From: Streptacidiphilus rugosus AM-16
GTDB lineage: Bacteria > Actinomycetota > Actinomycetes > Streptomycetales > Streptomycetaceae
NCBI RefSeq assembly: GCF_000744655.1
Contig: NZ_JQMJ01000004.1
Coordinates: 5,084,001 to 5,148,000, forward strand
Direction of reading: 5' to 3'
Length of the DNA stretch: 64,000 nt
Each line of letters starts with the position of its first letter. The first letter of the stretch is position 1. The position numbers and the translations under genes were made by a program. Positions 25,134-34,321 of this stretch are shown piece after piece. A model generated the notes under the pieces. That model saw nothing but the letters and a program-made list of their open reading frames with translations, made no database searches and was not told where the DNA came from.

Positions 25134-27199
25134 CCCGCCGAGGCCCCGGCCGGGGCCTCGGCCAGCGGCGGCCTGAGCGGGAAGTGGCAGGCCGCCGTGT
25201 GACGCGGACCGAACGCGCGCAGGAGCGGCTGCTCCTGCGCGCAGCGGTCCTGGGCCAGCGGACAGCGGGTGCGGAACCGGCAGCCCGAGGGCGGGTCGAC
25301 CGGGCTGGGCAGTTCCCCGCTGATCCCCTCCCCACGCTTGGACCGTTCCTGACCGGGGTCGGGCACGGGGACGGCCTTCAGCAGCCCGGCGGTGTACGGG
25401 TGCGCGGCACGCAGATGGATGTCGTCGGCGGTACCGACCTCGACCATCCGGCCCAGGTACATGACGCCGATCCGGTCGGCGAGGTACCGCACCACGGCCA
25501 GGTCGTGCGAGATCACGACGTACGACAGGCCGTGCGCGGCCTGGAGCCGGTTCATCAGGTTGAGCACCTGGGCCCGGACGGACACGTCCAGGGCGGAGAC
25601 CGGCTCGTCGGCGACGATCAGCTTGGGGGTGAGCGCGAGGGCACGGGCCAGGCCGATGCGCTGGCGCTGGCCGCCGGAGAACTCGTGCGGGTACAGCTCC
25701 CCGCTGTGCGGGGGCAGGCCGACCTCGGCGAGCAGTTCGGCGACCCTGGCCCGCTGCTGCCGGGCGGTGCCGATGCCCTGGATCTGCAGGGGCTCGCGCA
25801 GGATCCCGCCGACCCGCATCCGTGGGTCGAGCGAGGAGAACGGGTCCTGGAACATCATCTGCAGGTCGCGGCGGCGGCTCCGCAGTTCGCGCCCGCGCAG
25901 GCGGCCGAGGTCGGTGCCGTCGAGCGTCACCGTGCCGCTGTCGGTGCGGTCCAGACCGACCAGGATCCGGCCGAGCGTGGTCTTGCCGCAGCCCGACTCG
26001 CCGACCAGCCCGAAGGTCTCCCCGACGTCCAGGGTGAGCGAGACGCCGGAGAGCGCGTGGACGACGCGTCGGCCACTGCCCGGCAGCCGTGTGCCGCGGA
26101 CCGGGAACTCCCTGACCAGGTCGCGTGCATCGAGCAGTGGCCGGCCGACGACGGGTTCGGGCGCGGCGGCGGGACGCGGGGTCGCGGCGGCGGACTCCGG
26201 CGGCAGCGGGCCCTCCGTGGGATGCCAGCAGGCGTACCGGTGGCCGCCGTCCCGGCCCGCCTCAGTGTCGGGGCCGGTGAGCTGCGGCTCCTCGGCCCGG
26301 CAGTGGTCGTCGGCGTACGGGCACCGCTCCGCGAAGCGGCACCCGCCCGGCGGGTCGGCGAGGTCCGGCGGCATGCCGGGGATGGTGGGCAGCTGCCGCG
26401 ACGGGTCCTGGTCGAGCCGGGGCACCGAGGCCAGCAGGCTCTGGGTGTAGGGGTGGCGCATGGCGCGGAAGAGCCGGTCCGTCCCGGTGCTCTCCGCGAT
26501 GCGGCCCGCGTACATGACGTTGACCCGGTCGGTGTGGCCGGCGGTGACCCCCATGTCGTGGGTGATCAGCACGACGGCCATGTCGAGCCGGCTCCGCAGA
26601 TCCTCCAGCAGGGCCAGGATCTGGGCCTGGATGGTGACGTCCAGGGCGGTGGTCGGCTCGTCGGCGATCAGCACCCGGGGCTCGTTGGCCAGCGCCATCG
26701 CGATCAGCACCCGCTGGCGCAGGCCGCCGGAGAGCTGGTGCGGGTAGTCGCGCAGGCGCTCGCGCGGATGCGGCAGGCCGACCAGGCCGAGCACCTCGGC
26801 GGCCCGCTCGTTCGCCTCCGCCCGGCTGCAGCCGCGGTGCAGCAGGACGGACTCGGCGACCTGGTGGCCGATGGTCCTGGTCGGGTCGAGCGAGCTCATC
26901 GGGTCCTGGAAGACCATGGCGATGTCGTTGCCGCGCACCCGCCGCAGTTCGCGGTCGGGCAGCCCCACCAGCTCGCGCCCGTCCAGCCGGATCGAGGAGC
27001 CTTCGACGATCCTGCCGCCGGGCGGCAGCAGGCCCATGACCGACAGTCCGGTCATGGACTTGCCGCAGCCGGACTCGCCGACCAGGCCCAGGGTCTCCCC
27101 CGCCTCCAGCGTGAAGGACACGTCGTCCACGGCCCTGACGACGCCACGTCGGGTCCGGATGTGGGTGGTGAGGTTCCTGACCTCAAGGAGCGGTGGCAT
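25121..27199 (-). CDS. Peptide ABC transporter, fused double ATPase (DppD-DppF type)
   Basis: A 692-residue protein with two Opp/Dpp-type ATPase halves in one chain. First half: Walker [10 protein letters not shown], signature [14 protein letters not shown], Walker [13 protein letters not shown], ending in the oligopeptide-ABC C-terminal motif with [16 protein letters not shown]. Second half: Walker [36 protein letters not shown], and [16 protein letters not shown]. It energises the permeases encoded upstream. ATG 27199 was chosen at [10 protein letters not shown] with AAGGAG-like purines upstream (CTCAAGGAG orientation on the other strand); an open extension to 27670 is a shadow. A 13-bp overlap with the convergent protease gene is seen at the 3' end. 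Confidence 0.9.
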   Translation of the reverse strand: MPPLLEVRNLTTHIRTRRGVVRAVDDVSFTLEAGETLGLVGESGCGKSMTGLSVMGLLPPGGRIVEGSSIRLDGRELVGLPDRELRRVRGNDIAMVFQDPMSSLDPTRTIGHQVAESVLLHRGCSRAEANERAAEVLGLVGLPHPRERLRDYPHQLSGGLRQRVLIAMALANEPRVLIADEPTTALDVTIQAQILALLEDLRSRLDMAVVLITHDMGVTAGHTDRVNVMYAGRIAESTGTDRLFRAMRHPYTQSLLASVPRLDQDPSRQLPTIPGMPPDLADPPGGCRFAERCPYADDHCRAEEPQLTGPDTEAGRDGGHRYACWHPTEGPLPPESAAATPRPAAAPEPVVGRPLLDARDLVREFPVRGTRLPGSGRRVVHALSGVSLTLDVGETFGLVGESGCGKTTLGRILVGLDRTDSGTVTLDGTDLGRLRGRELRSRRRDLQMMFQDPFSSLDPRMRVGGILREPLQIQGIGTARQQRARVAELLAEVGLPPHSGELYPHEFSGGQRQRIGLARALALTPKLIVADEPVSALDVSVRAQVLNLMNRLQAAHGLSYVVISHDLAVVRYLADRIGVMYLGRMVEVGTADDIHLRAAHPYTAGLLKAVPVPDPGQERSKRGEGISGELPSPVDPPSGCRFRTRCPLAQDRCAQEQPLLRAFGPRHTAACHFPLRPPLAEAPAGASAGQRS
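25138..25161. terminator. 24-bp perfect palindrome at convergent gene ends
   Basis: A perfect 24-bp palindrome (CCGAGGCCCC GGCC GGGGCCTCGG) begins 5 bases after the protease stop and lies inside the last codons of the convergent ATPase gene. As RNA it forms a 10-bp stem with a 4-base loop and is a likely terminator for the protease transcript. Confidence 0.55.
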
Positions 27200-27243
27200 G
27201 CGTGGGGTCCTCGGATCCGTCGGGGGGTTCTGCGGCGTCGCGG

Positions 27244-28179
27244 TCACGGACGTCGGGTGCGGGCGTCCAGTGCGTCGTGGATCGCGTCGCCGATCAGGTT
27301 GAAGGCCACCACGGTGACGATCAGGATCGCGGCGGCCGGGTAGACCTGCCACCAGTAGCCGTCGTAGAGCGAGTTGAGGCCGGCCGAGAGCATCGAGCCC
27401 CAGTCGGCATGGGGCGGCGGCAGACCGAGTCCGAGGAAGCTGAGCGCGGAGAGCGTGAGGATCGAGTCGGCGATGGTGAAGGTCGCGCTGACGATGATCA
27501 CGCCTGCGGCGTTCGGCACCAGGTGCCGCAGCACGATGCGCCGCCCGGTGCCGCCCATCATCCGGGCCGCCTGGACGAACTCCCTGGTGCGCAGGGTGAG
27601 CACCTCGCCCCTGACCAGCCGGGCGGCCCCGAGCCAGGACAGCAGCGAGAGCAGCAGCACGATTCCCCACAGCGTGGGGGTGAACATGCTGACCATCATC
27701 AGCAGCAGGACGATGCCCGGCACCGCGAGGAAGGTGTCGATGACCCGCATCATCACGGCGTCGACGACGCCGCCCAGATGCCCCGCGATCGCCCCGTACA
27801 GGGTGCCGATGACGGTCGTGGTGACGGCCACCGCGAAGCCGAGTTCGAGCGAGGACTGACCGCCCGTCATCAGCCGTCCCAGCACGTCGTACCCGGAGGC
27901 GTCGGTGCCCAGCGGGTAGCCGCCGCCGGGGGCCAGGTCGGCGAGGTCCAGCCGGACGGTGATCTGGTCGGTCCGGTAGAGCAGCGGGCCGAGGAAGCAG
28001 AACGCCGCCACCAGCGCGACCAGGCCGAGGCCGACCTGGGACCGCCGGTTCTGCAGGAAGGCCGCCGCGGCGAGCCGCCCGCCGCCGCGCGGCGCCGCCG
28101 ACCCGGCGGAGACGTGCGTGGGCGCTTCGGGCAGCGGCGTCGCTCCGGGTGGGGCACCCAGGGGTTCAAGCGTCGACAT
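27244..28179 (-). CDS. Peptide ABC transporter permease (DppC type)
   Basis: A 311-residue inner-membrane permease. After a Pro/Ala-rich N-terminal tail it has the OppC N-terminal helix and five further helices. The cytoplasmic EAA loop is EFVQAARMMGGTGRRIVLRHLVPN, and LGTDASGYDVLGRLMTGGQSSL is the typical periplasmic entry motif. It pairs with the DppB-type permease and overlaps its 3' end by 14 bp, indicating coupling. Confidence 0.92.
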   Translation of the reverse strand: MSTLEPLGAPPGATPLPEAPTHVSAGSAAPRGGGRLAAAAFLQNRRSQVGLGLVALVAAFCFLGPLLYRTDQITVRLDLADLAPGGGYPLGTDASGYDVLGRLMTGGQSSLELGFAVAVTTTVIGTLYGAIAGHLGGVVDAVMMRVIDTFLAVPGIVLLLMMVSMFTPTLWGIVLLLSLLSWLGAARLVRGEVLTLRTREFVQAARMMGGTGRRIVLRHLVPNAAGVIIVSATFTIADSILTLSALSFLGLGLPPPHADWGSMLSAGLNSLYDGYWWQVYPAAAILIVTVVAFNLIGDAIHDALDARTRRP

Positions 28180-29119
28180 GGCGGATCCTGGGGTCGAGGA
28201 GGCTGTAGGCGATGTCGGCGAACAGGCTGCCGAGGACGGTGGCGACGCCGACCACCAGGGTCGACCCGAGCATGATCGGGTAGTCCTTGCTGGTGGCCGC
28301 CTGGTAGAAGAGCAGCCCCATGCCCGGGTAGTTGAACACCGACTCGGCGATCACCGCGCCGGCCACGATGCTCGGGGCCGACAGGCCCAGCACGGTGATC
28401 ACCGGCAGCAGCGAGTTGCGCAGCACGTGCCGGCTGAGCACCAGCCGCTCCGGCAGCCCCTTGGCGCGGGCCACCTGGACGTAGTCCTGCCCGAGTGTGG
28501 TGATGGCCGAGGCCCGCATGTACCGGCTGAAGCCGGCCACGCTGACCAGGGTCAGCGTGACCACCGGCAGCACAAGGCCGCGCGGGTCGGCCAGGATCCC
28601 GGCGACGGAGTCCGCCTGCGGCGCCTGGGAGGGCAGCAGGTGCAACTGCACCGAGAAGATCGCCACCAGCACCAGGGCGAAGAAGAAGTCCGGCATCGAG
28701 TACAGCACGAAGGACACGACGGTGAAGACGTGGTCCGCGAAGCGCCCTCGGCGCACCGCCTGGAAGATGCCCATCGGCAGCGCGACCGTGAGCGCGAGCA
28801 GGGTGGACAGCCCCAGCAGCAGCGCGTCGCGCGGCAGCCGCTGCGCGATCAGCGTGGACACCGGCTGCTGCAGGGAGAAGGAGACGCCGAAGTTGCCCTC
28901 GGTCACCTGCTTCACGTAGGTGACGAACTGGGCCGCCAACGGCCGGTCCAGGCCGTTGGCCGCGTTGAAGACCGCGATCCGCTCGGCGGTGGCGCGCGTC
29001 CCGAGGGTGGCTCGGGCCGCGCTGCCGGGGACCAGGTGGATCATGAAGAAGGTCAGCACCACGACGCCGACCACCACCACGACCGCCTGGCCGATCCTGC
29101 GGAGGAGATAGACGGTCAC
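28166..29119 (-). CDS. Peptide ABC transporter permease (DppB type)
   Basis: A 317-residue permease starting VYLLRRIGQAVVVVVGVVVLTFFMIHLVPG, the hallmark OppB/DppB opening. It has six membrane helices and the EAA loop DYVQVARAKGLPERLVLSRHVLRNSLLPV. The start is GTG 29119, 10 bases after the substrate-binding protein stop. The gene forms an operon in the order binding protein, DppB, DppC, double ATPase. Confidence 0.92.
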   Translation of the reverse strand: MTVYLLRRIGQAVVVVVGVVVLTFFMIHLVPGSAARATLGTRATAERIAVFNAANGLDRPLAAQFVTYVKQVTEGNFGVSFSLQQPVSTLIAQRLPRDALLLGLSTLLALTVALPMGIFQAVRRGRFADHVFTVVSFVLYSMPDFFFALVLVAIFSVQLHLLPSQAPQADSVAGILADPRGLVLPVVTLTLVSVAGFSRYMRASAITTLGQDYVQVARAKGLPERLVLSRHVLRNSLLPVITVLGLSAPSIVAGAVIAESVFNYPGMGLLFYQAATSKDYPIMLGSTLVVGVATVLGSLFADIAYSLLDPRIRHVDA

Positions 29120-29129
29120 CGGTCACCGC

Positions 29130-30965
29130 TCACGAGGTGTACGCCCAGTCCTCGAAGTTCTGCCCGCCCGAGAAGGGGTTGAGCGGCACGACGCCCTGCA
29201 GCTTGGTCCGGTAGACCAGGATGCCCTCGCGCAGCGGCAGCCAGAGCCACGGCAGCTGCTGGGCGGCGTAGTCCTCGTACTGGGTGAAGGTCGCCGCGGA
29301 GGAGCCGTACTCGGTGGCCTTGATCAGCTGGTCCATCCGCGGGTCCGAGTAGCCGCCGGAGTTGCCGTTGCCGCCGGTGTCGAAGAATCCGGTGCCGTTG
29401 GGGTAGAGCGAGTAGGGCTCGTAGCCGAACTCGGCGAGCTGCCAGCCGCACCCGGAGGCCGGGTGGGACGAGGCGGTGCAGGTGCCGACCTCGCTGATCA
29501 GGGTGTTGAACGGCTCCGACTTGAGGTTGACGGTGATGCCGGCCTGCGCCTCGGAGGACTTGATGGCGGCGTTCTGCACGTCCGTGGTGGCCCGGCCCGA
29601 GGAGTACACCAGGTTGAAAGTCAGGGCCTGTCCGGCGTTGATGCCGGCTCCGCACTGCGAGGGGCCGGTTCCCGGACTGGCGCAGGTCGTGGTCCCGCCG
29701 GGCGCCACCTTCCAGCCGTGGGCCTGGAGCAGCGCCGTCGCCTTGGCCGGGTCGTACGGGTAGGGACCGCCGGACTTCTCCAGCGGCGAGGCCCACGCGT
29801 CGGCCGCCTTGACCGGCACCGGGCCGTTGCCGGGGTCGGCGTAGCCGTTGTAGACCTTGGCCACGATCTGGTTCCGGTCGATCAGGTACTCCATGGCCTG
29901 ACGGATGTACAGCTGCCGCAGCAGCGGACCGACCTGGGCGTTGTACAGGTTGGGAATGATCTCGGCGACGCCGGGGATCGGCACGCTGGCGATGGAGTAG
30001 CCGCTGGACTCCAGCGCCTGCGCCTGCTTGATGTCGTTCAGCGGGAGCGAGGCGACGTCGAGGGAGCTGCCCGAGCGCAGGGCGTTGATCTCGGGCGTGT
30101 CCGTGGTGAACGGCGAGAAGGCGACCTTGTCGAGGGCCGACTTGGCGCCGGAGTACCCGGCGTTGGGCACGTAGCTCCAGTAGCCGTTGCTGCGGAACTC
30201 GGACAGCTTCCAGGGCCCGTCGACCACTTGCCACAGCGGGTTGCTCGCGAAGCTGGTCGTCTTCGCCCCCTCCTGCTGCAGGTAGGCGTAGACGGCCTTG
30301 GCTCCGGCGGTGGTGGTGTCGTTGTCGCCGACCGCGCCGGTCGCCGAGGTCTTGTCCCAGGCGTGCTGCGGCAGCAGCGGGACGGTGCTCAGCACGTCGT
30401 CGGTGTAGAAGTCGGGATTGTAGGCCTGTGTCAGGTCCAGCACCACGGTGTGGGCGTCGGGGGTGGACACCGCCGAGACGTCCTCGGGGAAGAGCCCGAC
30501 CAGGTGGGCGCTCCAGTTCGCGGCGTTCGCCTTCAGCAGGTTGTAGACGAATGTGAAGTCCCGGCTGGTGACCGGCTTGCCGTCGGACCAGTTCCAGCTC
30601 TTCAGCGTGATGGTGACCCGTTTGTCCCCGTTGGACCAGACCAGGGAGCTGAACAGGCTCTTGTTCTTGTTCACCACCGAGGAACCGCCGTCGCCCGCGT
30701 AGACGAGGAACGGCCACATGGGCTGGGTGAGGTTGACGTTCCATCCGTTCTGGTTGGTCGCCGGGGCGAACGGAAAGACGAAGTCGGGCTGGGCGCCCAC
30801 CTGCGCGATGGTGACCGTGCCGCCCTGCTTCACCGGGCCCTTCTTCGCCGTGGCGTTCTCACCACTGCTGATCGGCCCACCGCCGCTGCTGCCCGAGCAC
30901 CCGGCGACCGCCATCGCCAGTACCGTCGCGGCGGCCGCGACTCTCACTCCCTGCCCCACCCGCAT
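29130..30965 (-). CDS. Peptide ABC transporter substrate-binding lipoprotein (family 5)
   Basis: A 611-residue SBP_bac_5 protein. The lipoprotein signal ends in AMAVAGC with the acylated Cys at 23, followed by a Gly/Ser linker. Family features include the opening GGTVTIAQVG, KRVTITLKSWNWSDGKPVTSRDFTFVYNLL, the ligand-domain repeat FYTDDVLSTVPLLPQHAW and RQAMEYLIDRNQIV. It should capture peptides or similar ligands outside the membrane for the importer encoded downstream. ATG 30965 with GGGAGAG upstream was chosen over a longer open frame to 31040 because the signal peptide starts here. Confidence 0.92.
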   Translation of the reverse strand: MRVGQGVRVAAAATVLAMAVAGCSGSSGGGPISSGENATAKKGPVKQGGTVTIAQVGAQPDFVFPFAPATNQNGWNVNLTQPMWPFLVYAGDGGSSVVNKNKSLFSSLVWSNGDKRVTITLKSWNWSDGKPVTSRDFTFVYNLLKANAANWSAHLVGLFPEDVSAVSTPDAHTVVLDLTQAYNPDFYTDDVLSTVPLLPQHAWDKTSATGAVGDNDTTTAGAKAVYAYLQQEGAKTTSFASNPLWQVVDGPWKLSEFRSNGYWSYVPNAGYSGAKSALDKVAFSPFTTDTPEINALRSGSSLDVASLPLNDIKQAQALESSGYSIASVPIPGVAEIIPNLYNAQVGPLLRQLYIRQAMEYLIDRNQIVAKVYNGYADPGNGPVPVKAADAWASPLEKSGGPYPYDPAKATALLQAHGWKVAPGGTTTCASPGTGPSQCGAGINAGQALTFNLVYSSGRATTDVQNAAIKSSEAQAGITVNLKSEPFNTLISEVGTCTASSHPASGCGWQLAEFGYEPYSLYPNGTGFFDTGGNGNSGGYSDPRMDQLIKATEYGSSAATFTQYEDYAAQQLPWLWLPLREGILVYRTKLQGVVPLNPFSGGQNFEDWAYTS

Positions 30966-31383
30966 GACTCTCCCTTGTCTTCCGCCGGCGCATTCCGTTG
31001 CATCCACAGCAAATCGGACGAAACTGCATGCCCATGACATCCGCTGGGCGCGATTTACCCCTGGGATGCATGGTTCATGCGCGGATTACCTCGCGATCCT
31101 TCGCCGCGTTCGGGCCGCCGTGATCACGTTCCATTGATAGCAGCGGCCCACAGCCGGGCTCAATGCTCTGAATATTGCAGGATTGCGAAATATCCCAACG
31201 GCGCCGAGGGACCCGCTCTGAGCAGGCACGAAGTCGCGCCGGGGAGCAACCGCCCCGCCCTCCGGCGCGTCAGGACCGTTGAAGCAGGCGCCCGGTCTGG
31301 CCCGGGCGGCGCGCTTCGGTTCTTGACGTCCGCCGTCCTGCAATCCCGCATGCGGCCTTCAATTGATGAAGCGACAGGAAAAC
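30966..31383. promoter_or_regulatory. Divergent intergenic region, peptide importer / secreted protein
   Basis: A 418-bp divergent gap with lower GC content between 31000 and 31200. It must carry the importer promoter and that of the secreted protein. I found no strong hexamer pair or operator palindrome and no credible small gene. Confidence 0.4.
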
Positions 31384-32268
31384 ATGAATCGATCGGACGG
31401 TATCCGGGCTTCCCGGCGGGGTCGGCGGCTCGGCCGCTCGGCCTCGACGGCACTGGCCGCGACGGGCGGCCTGCTGGCCGCCGCGACGGCCCTGGCGCCC
31501 GCCGCGCACGCGGGCCTCGACGCCCCCATGTCCACCCAGTTCGACCAGCACTGCGTCACCCTCAACGGGGTTCCGACCGACGAGATCACGGTCAACGTCG
31601 AGAATCTGGGCCCGCAGTCGGGCATCACCTCGAACGGCGTCGTCGTCGCGTACACCACGGCCACGCCCGGGAACGTCGTCGACCACACCGCCAGCTCCGG
31701 TGCGGCGTTCGACCCGACCAGGAACAACACCACCTTCACCTTCGCGGTCCCCAACCCCAGCGCCGCCGACACGCTCACCGTGCGCGTGACCGGGTTCTGG
31801 AACTCCCCGACCGAGCCGTCGGCCACCGACAGCTTCTCGGCCCCCGTGGTCAACTGCGCCACGGCCGGATCGCCCGGATCGGCGGTGTTCGCCGCGAGCT
31901 CCTGGCCGTTCAGCTCGGCGTCCGCCACCGCGACCTGCGGCGTGCGCTTCATCCGCATCTTCAACGGGGGCTGGATCCGCATCCCCTGGGAGACGATCGC
32001 GGTGCACGTCGGCCCCGACTTCAAGAACACGACGGGCAGCGCCCTCGCGGGCATGCCGGTCTGGGCCGACTACTGGACCGACGGCGGCAGCACCGGATAC
32101 ACCCAGGGCGCGACGAGCACCTTCGACTCCAACGGCAACGCCACGCTGACCTTCACCGTCACCCCGACGGCGGGCACGGAGCTCAACCTCATGGTGAGCT
32201 CCCGCAGCAACGGCGTCTGGGGCAACCGCACCTTCCCGCAGCACCTGTGGGCTCCCGCCTGCGGCTGA
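31384..32268 (+). CDS. Secreted protein of unknown function
   Basis: A 294-residue exported protein with a twin-arginine-containing but Sec-like signal (SRRGRRLGRSASTALAATGGLLAAATALAPAAHA). The mature protein is rich in Thr, Ser, Asn and aromatic residues, is beta-strand-like, and has few cysteines (CVTL, VVNCA, ATCGV, APACG). No catalytic motif or known family was recognised. ATG 31384 follows AGGAAAA. A strong hairpin terminator follows the gene. Confidence 0.7.
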   Translation: MNRSDGIRASRRGRRLGRSASTALAATGGLLAAATALAPAAHAGLDAPMSTQFDQHCVTLNGVPTDEITVNVENLGPQSGITSNGVVVAYTTATPGNVVDHTASSGAAFDPTRNNTTFTFAVPNPSAADTLTVRVTGFWNSPTEPSATDSFSAPVVNCATAGSPGSAVFAASSWPFSSASATATCGVRFIRIFNGGWIRIPWETIAVHVGPDFKNTTGSALAGMPVWADYWTDGGSTGYTQGATSTFDSNGNATLTFTVTPTAGTELNLMVSSRSNGVWGNRTFPQHLWAPACG

Positions 32269-32280
32269 CCGGGAGACACG

Positions 32281-32320
32281 AGGGCCGCTCCGCCCGCTGT
32301 GCGGCGGGCGGAGCGGCCCT
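32281..32320. terminator. Bidirectional hairpin terminator
   Basis: A perfect 17-bp stem around a 6-base loop (TGTGCG) sits between the convergent ends at 32268 (+) and 32338 (-). It probably stops transcription from both sides. Confidence 0.85.
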
Positions 32321-32337
32321 GGCCGGAGCGCGGTCGA

Positions 32338-33255
32338 TCAGTGCTGGACGCCCGTCGACAGCGAGAAGTCGGCGAAGAACGCGTGGGTCCTGACGTGCGG
32401 GCCCCAACTCGTGTCGTGGCCGCCGTAGAAGGTGGAGAAGAAGACACCGCTGAACGGGATCGACCCGATCCCCGAGGCCGCCCCCGCGAAGGTGGCCGCG
32501 TGCCCGCCGTCGAACCAGACCGTGACGTCGCCGGTACGGCGGTTCACCGACTGCTCGACGGTGTGCCACTTCCCGTCGGCGAGCCACTTCCAGTCGCCGA
32601 CGCCGAGGTCGACGCCGTAGCCCGTGGGGCCCGCGTTCGTCGGGGTGTAGAGGTAGACCTCGCCGTTGTCGGGCGTGCCACCCACGCCGCGCCACATGTA
32701 CCGGGTCGACCAGCCGTCGCCGTGGTCGCCGCCGGACTCCTGGCCGATGGCGCCGCCGTAGAGGCCGGGGAGCTTGCCCGCCTTCCCCCAGTCGTAGCCG
32801 ACGGGGAACCTGAGGTGGTACTTCAGGTCGAGCGTGGCCGACGCCGCCAGGGCGGACCCGCCGGCCAGGGCGCTCAACCGGGTGTAGAACTGCGCGCCGC
32901 CCGGATTCGGGCAGTCGCCGCACGAGGGCGCGGAGGAGCCCGCACCGTAGGAGACCTCCAGGGTGCTTCCGTCGCCGGGCGCGGCGGAGTCCCTGACGAC
33001 CTGGACGTCGCCCTGACCCCAGGAGCCGGTGGAGGTCCAGCCCCAGGCGGACTTCCAGGCGCCGGAGCCGTAGCCGGTGAACTGACCGGTCCACGCGGCG
33101 GCATGGGGGGCGGCGGCGTGGGGGGCGGTGGCGGCGGCGTCCGCACTGGGACCGCCTAAGGCGAGGCCGAGCAGGCCGGTCGCGACCAGCGCGCCGACGC
33201 CGGCGGCCGCCGCGGGCAGGGCCCGGCGGCGGGGACGGTGGGTGTGGGGGGACAT
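32338..33255 (-). CDS. Secreted PL14-like polysaccharide (polyuronide) lyase
   Basis: A 305-residue exported protein with an N-terminal signal (LPAAAAGVGALVATGLLGLALGGPSADA) and a jelly-roll catalytic domain. The blocks YHLRFPVGYDWGKAGKLPGLYGG, STRYMWRG, GEVYLYTP and GKWHTVEQSVNRRTGDVTVWFDG match the polysaccharide lyase 14 pattern known from alginate and glucuronan lyases, which cleave polyuronides by beta-elimination. ATG 33255 follows AAGGAG. It lies 79 bases downstream of the uronate dehydrogenase gene on the same strand, supporting a polyuronide substrate. The exact substrate and endo/exo mode are not visible. Confidence 0.8.
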   Translation of the reverse strand: MSPHTHRPRRRALPAAAAGVGALVATGLLGLALGGPSADAAATAPHAAAPHAAAWTGQFTGYGSGAWKSAWGWTSTGSWGQGDVQVVRDSAAPGDGSTLEVSYGAGSSAPSCGDCPNPGGAQFYTRLSALAGGSALAASATLDLKYHLRFPVGYDWGKAGKLPGLYGGAIGQESGGDHGDGWSTRYMWRGVGGTPDNGEVYLYTPTNAGPTGYGVDLGVGDWKWLADGKWHTVEQSVNRRTGDVTVWFDGGHAATFAGAASGIGSIPFSGVFFSTFYGGHDTSWGPHVRTHAFFADFSLSTGVQH

Positions 33256-33334
33256 CTGACTCCTTCTGTCGCGGGGGTGGGGCCCCGGTCGGTTCTTGAC
33301 GGGAGGTGGGTTCATGGCGGGCGGGCCCGCGGGC

Positions 33335-34138
33335 TCACAGCCGGTCGGCGTCGAACTCGGCCGCGGTGAACGGTCCGCCCACGTGGGCGAAGACCGGATC
33401 GTCGGCGGGCGGCTCGCCGTGTGCGGCGAGGACGGCCGCGGCGTGCCGCTCGGCGTCGTCGGCCGGCTCGTAGCCGAGCGCGCGGGCCTCGTCCAGGGAG
33501 ACCCAGCCGCCGCGGGTGTTCCGCGAGACGCCGTAGACGATCCGGTAGCCGGGCTTCGGCGCGGTGAGGCAGGCCTCCAGCAGGCGGCCGCAGTCGTCCG
33601 GCGAAAGCCAGGTGGACAGGGCCCGGGCGTCGGGCGGCTCGGTGCAGCAGGTCATGATCCGGACGCAGACGACGTCCAGGCCGTAGCGGTGGTGGTAGAG
33701 CGCGCCGAGCGCCTCCCCGGCGGCCTTGGAGACGCCGTAGTAGGTGTCCGGCAGCGGCGGCGTGGCCGCGGTGAGCGGGTACTCGTCAGGGGTGCGGTAA
33801 CCGACTGCGTGGTTGGAGGAGGCGAAGACCACCCGTGGCACGCCCGCCCGGCGGGCGGCCTCGAAGACGGTGCAGGTCCCGTTGATGTTGACGTCGAGAA
33901 TGTCCCGCCAGGGCGCCTCCACCGAGATCCCGCCCAGGTGGACGACGGCGTCGACGTCCGCGCAGGCCCGCTCCATCGCCTCGGGGTCGGTGACCGAGGC
34001 CCGCACGAACTCCTCCGCCTCGGCCGGCTCCAGTTCCACGGTGTCGAGCAGTCGAAGGATCCGGCCGGGCCGGGCCAGCCGCGGGCGGATCAGCGTGCCG
34101 ACGGCGCCTGCCGCGCCGGTGACCAGGATGCGGGACAC
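33335..34138 (-). CDS. udh: Uronate dehydrogenase (NAD-dependent)
   Basis: A 267-residue SDR/epimerase-fold enzyme, the usual length for uronate dehydrogenase, which oxidises D-glucuronate or D-galacturonate to the aldarolactone. Family-specific blocks are TGAAGAVGTLI (NAD motif), HLGGISVEAPWRDILDVNINGT, VVFASSNHAVGY, the catalytic YGVSK, and RALSTWLSPDDCGRL, IVYGVSRNTRGGW. GTG 34138 has GAGGGAGAG upstream and gives the family length; an open extension to 34192 is not needed. The gene is divergent from the dehydratase at 34316 across a region with palindromic operator-like sites, and it is upstream of the lyase gene. Confidence 0.88.
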   Translation of the reverse strand: MSRILVTGAAGAVGTLIRPRLARPGRILRLLDTVELEPAEAEEFVRASVTDPEAMERACADVDAVVHLGGISVEAPWRDILDVNINGTCTVFEAARRAGVPRVVFASSNHAVGYRTPDEYPLTAATPPLPDTYYGVSKAAGEALGALYHHRYGLDVVCVRIMTCCTEPPDARALSTWLSPDDCGRLLEACLTAPKPGYRIVYGVSRNTRGGWVSLDEARALGYEPADDAERHAAAVLAAHGEPPADDPVFAHVGGPFTAAEFDADRL

Positions 34139-34224
34139 GGCTCTCCCTCTTCGCTCTCGCGGGTGGGGTGGTGCGTTGCCGCCCATGGTCACAGAAGATC
34201 AGCGCGTTCACAAGAACAACTTGT

Positions 34225-34240
34225 GTTCATATATGCGAAC
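34225..34240. promoter_or_regulatory. Degenerate IclR-type operator 1
   Basis: GTTCATATATGCGAAC matches the 16-bp palindrome before the glucarate dehydratase gene (GTTCATGTACATGAAC) at 12 of 16 positions, including both GTTCAT/GAAC ends. A 6-bp inverted repeat (CACAAG / CTTGTG, 34209-34225) adjoins it. It lies about 87 bases from the udh start. Confidence 0.55.
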
Positions 34241-34292
34241 GCTGCCGCCTTGACCGGCGTCCAAGCACGAGCCTAGGCTGGTTGATGTTCAC

Positions 34293-34321
34293 GTTCATGT
34301 ACGAGGTTTGTGTACATGACC
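34293..34321. promoter_or_regulatory. Degenerate IclR-type operators 2 and 3
   Basis: Two adjacent sites similar to the 16-bp palindrome: GTTCATGTACGAGGTT (34293-34308, left half exact) and GTTTGTGTACATGACC (34306-34321, 13 of 16 matches). They overlap the translation start of the dehydratase gene, so binding would block its expression and perhaps that of udh. Confidence 0.55.
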
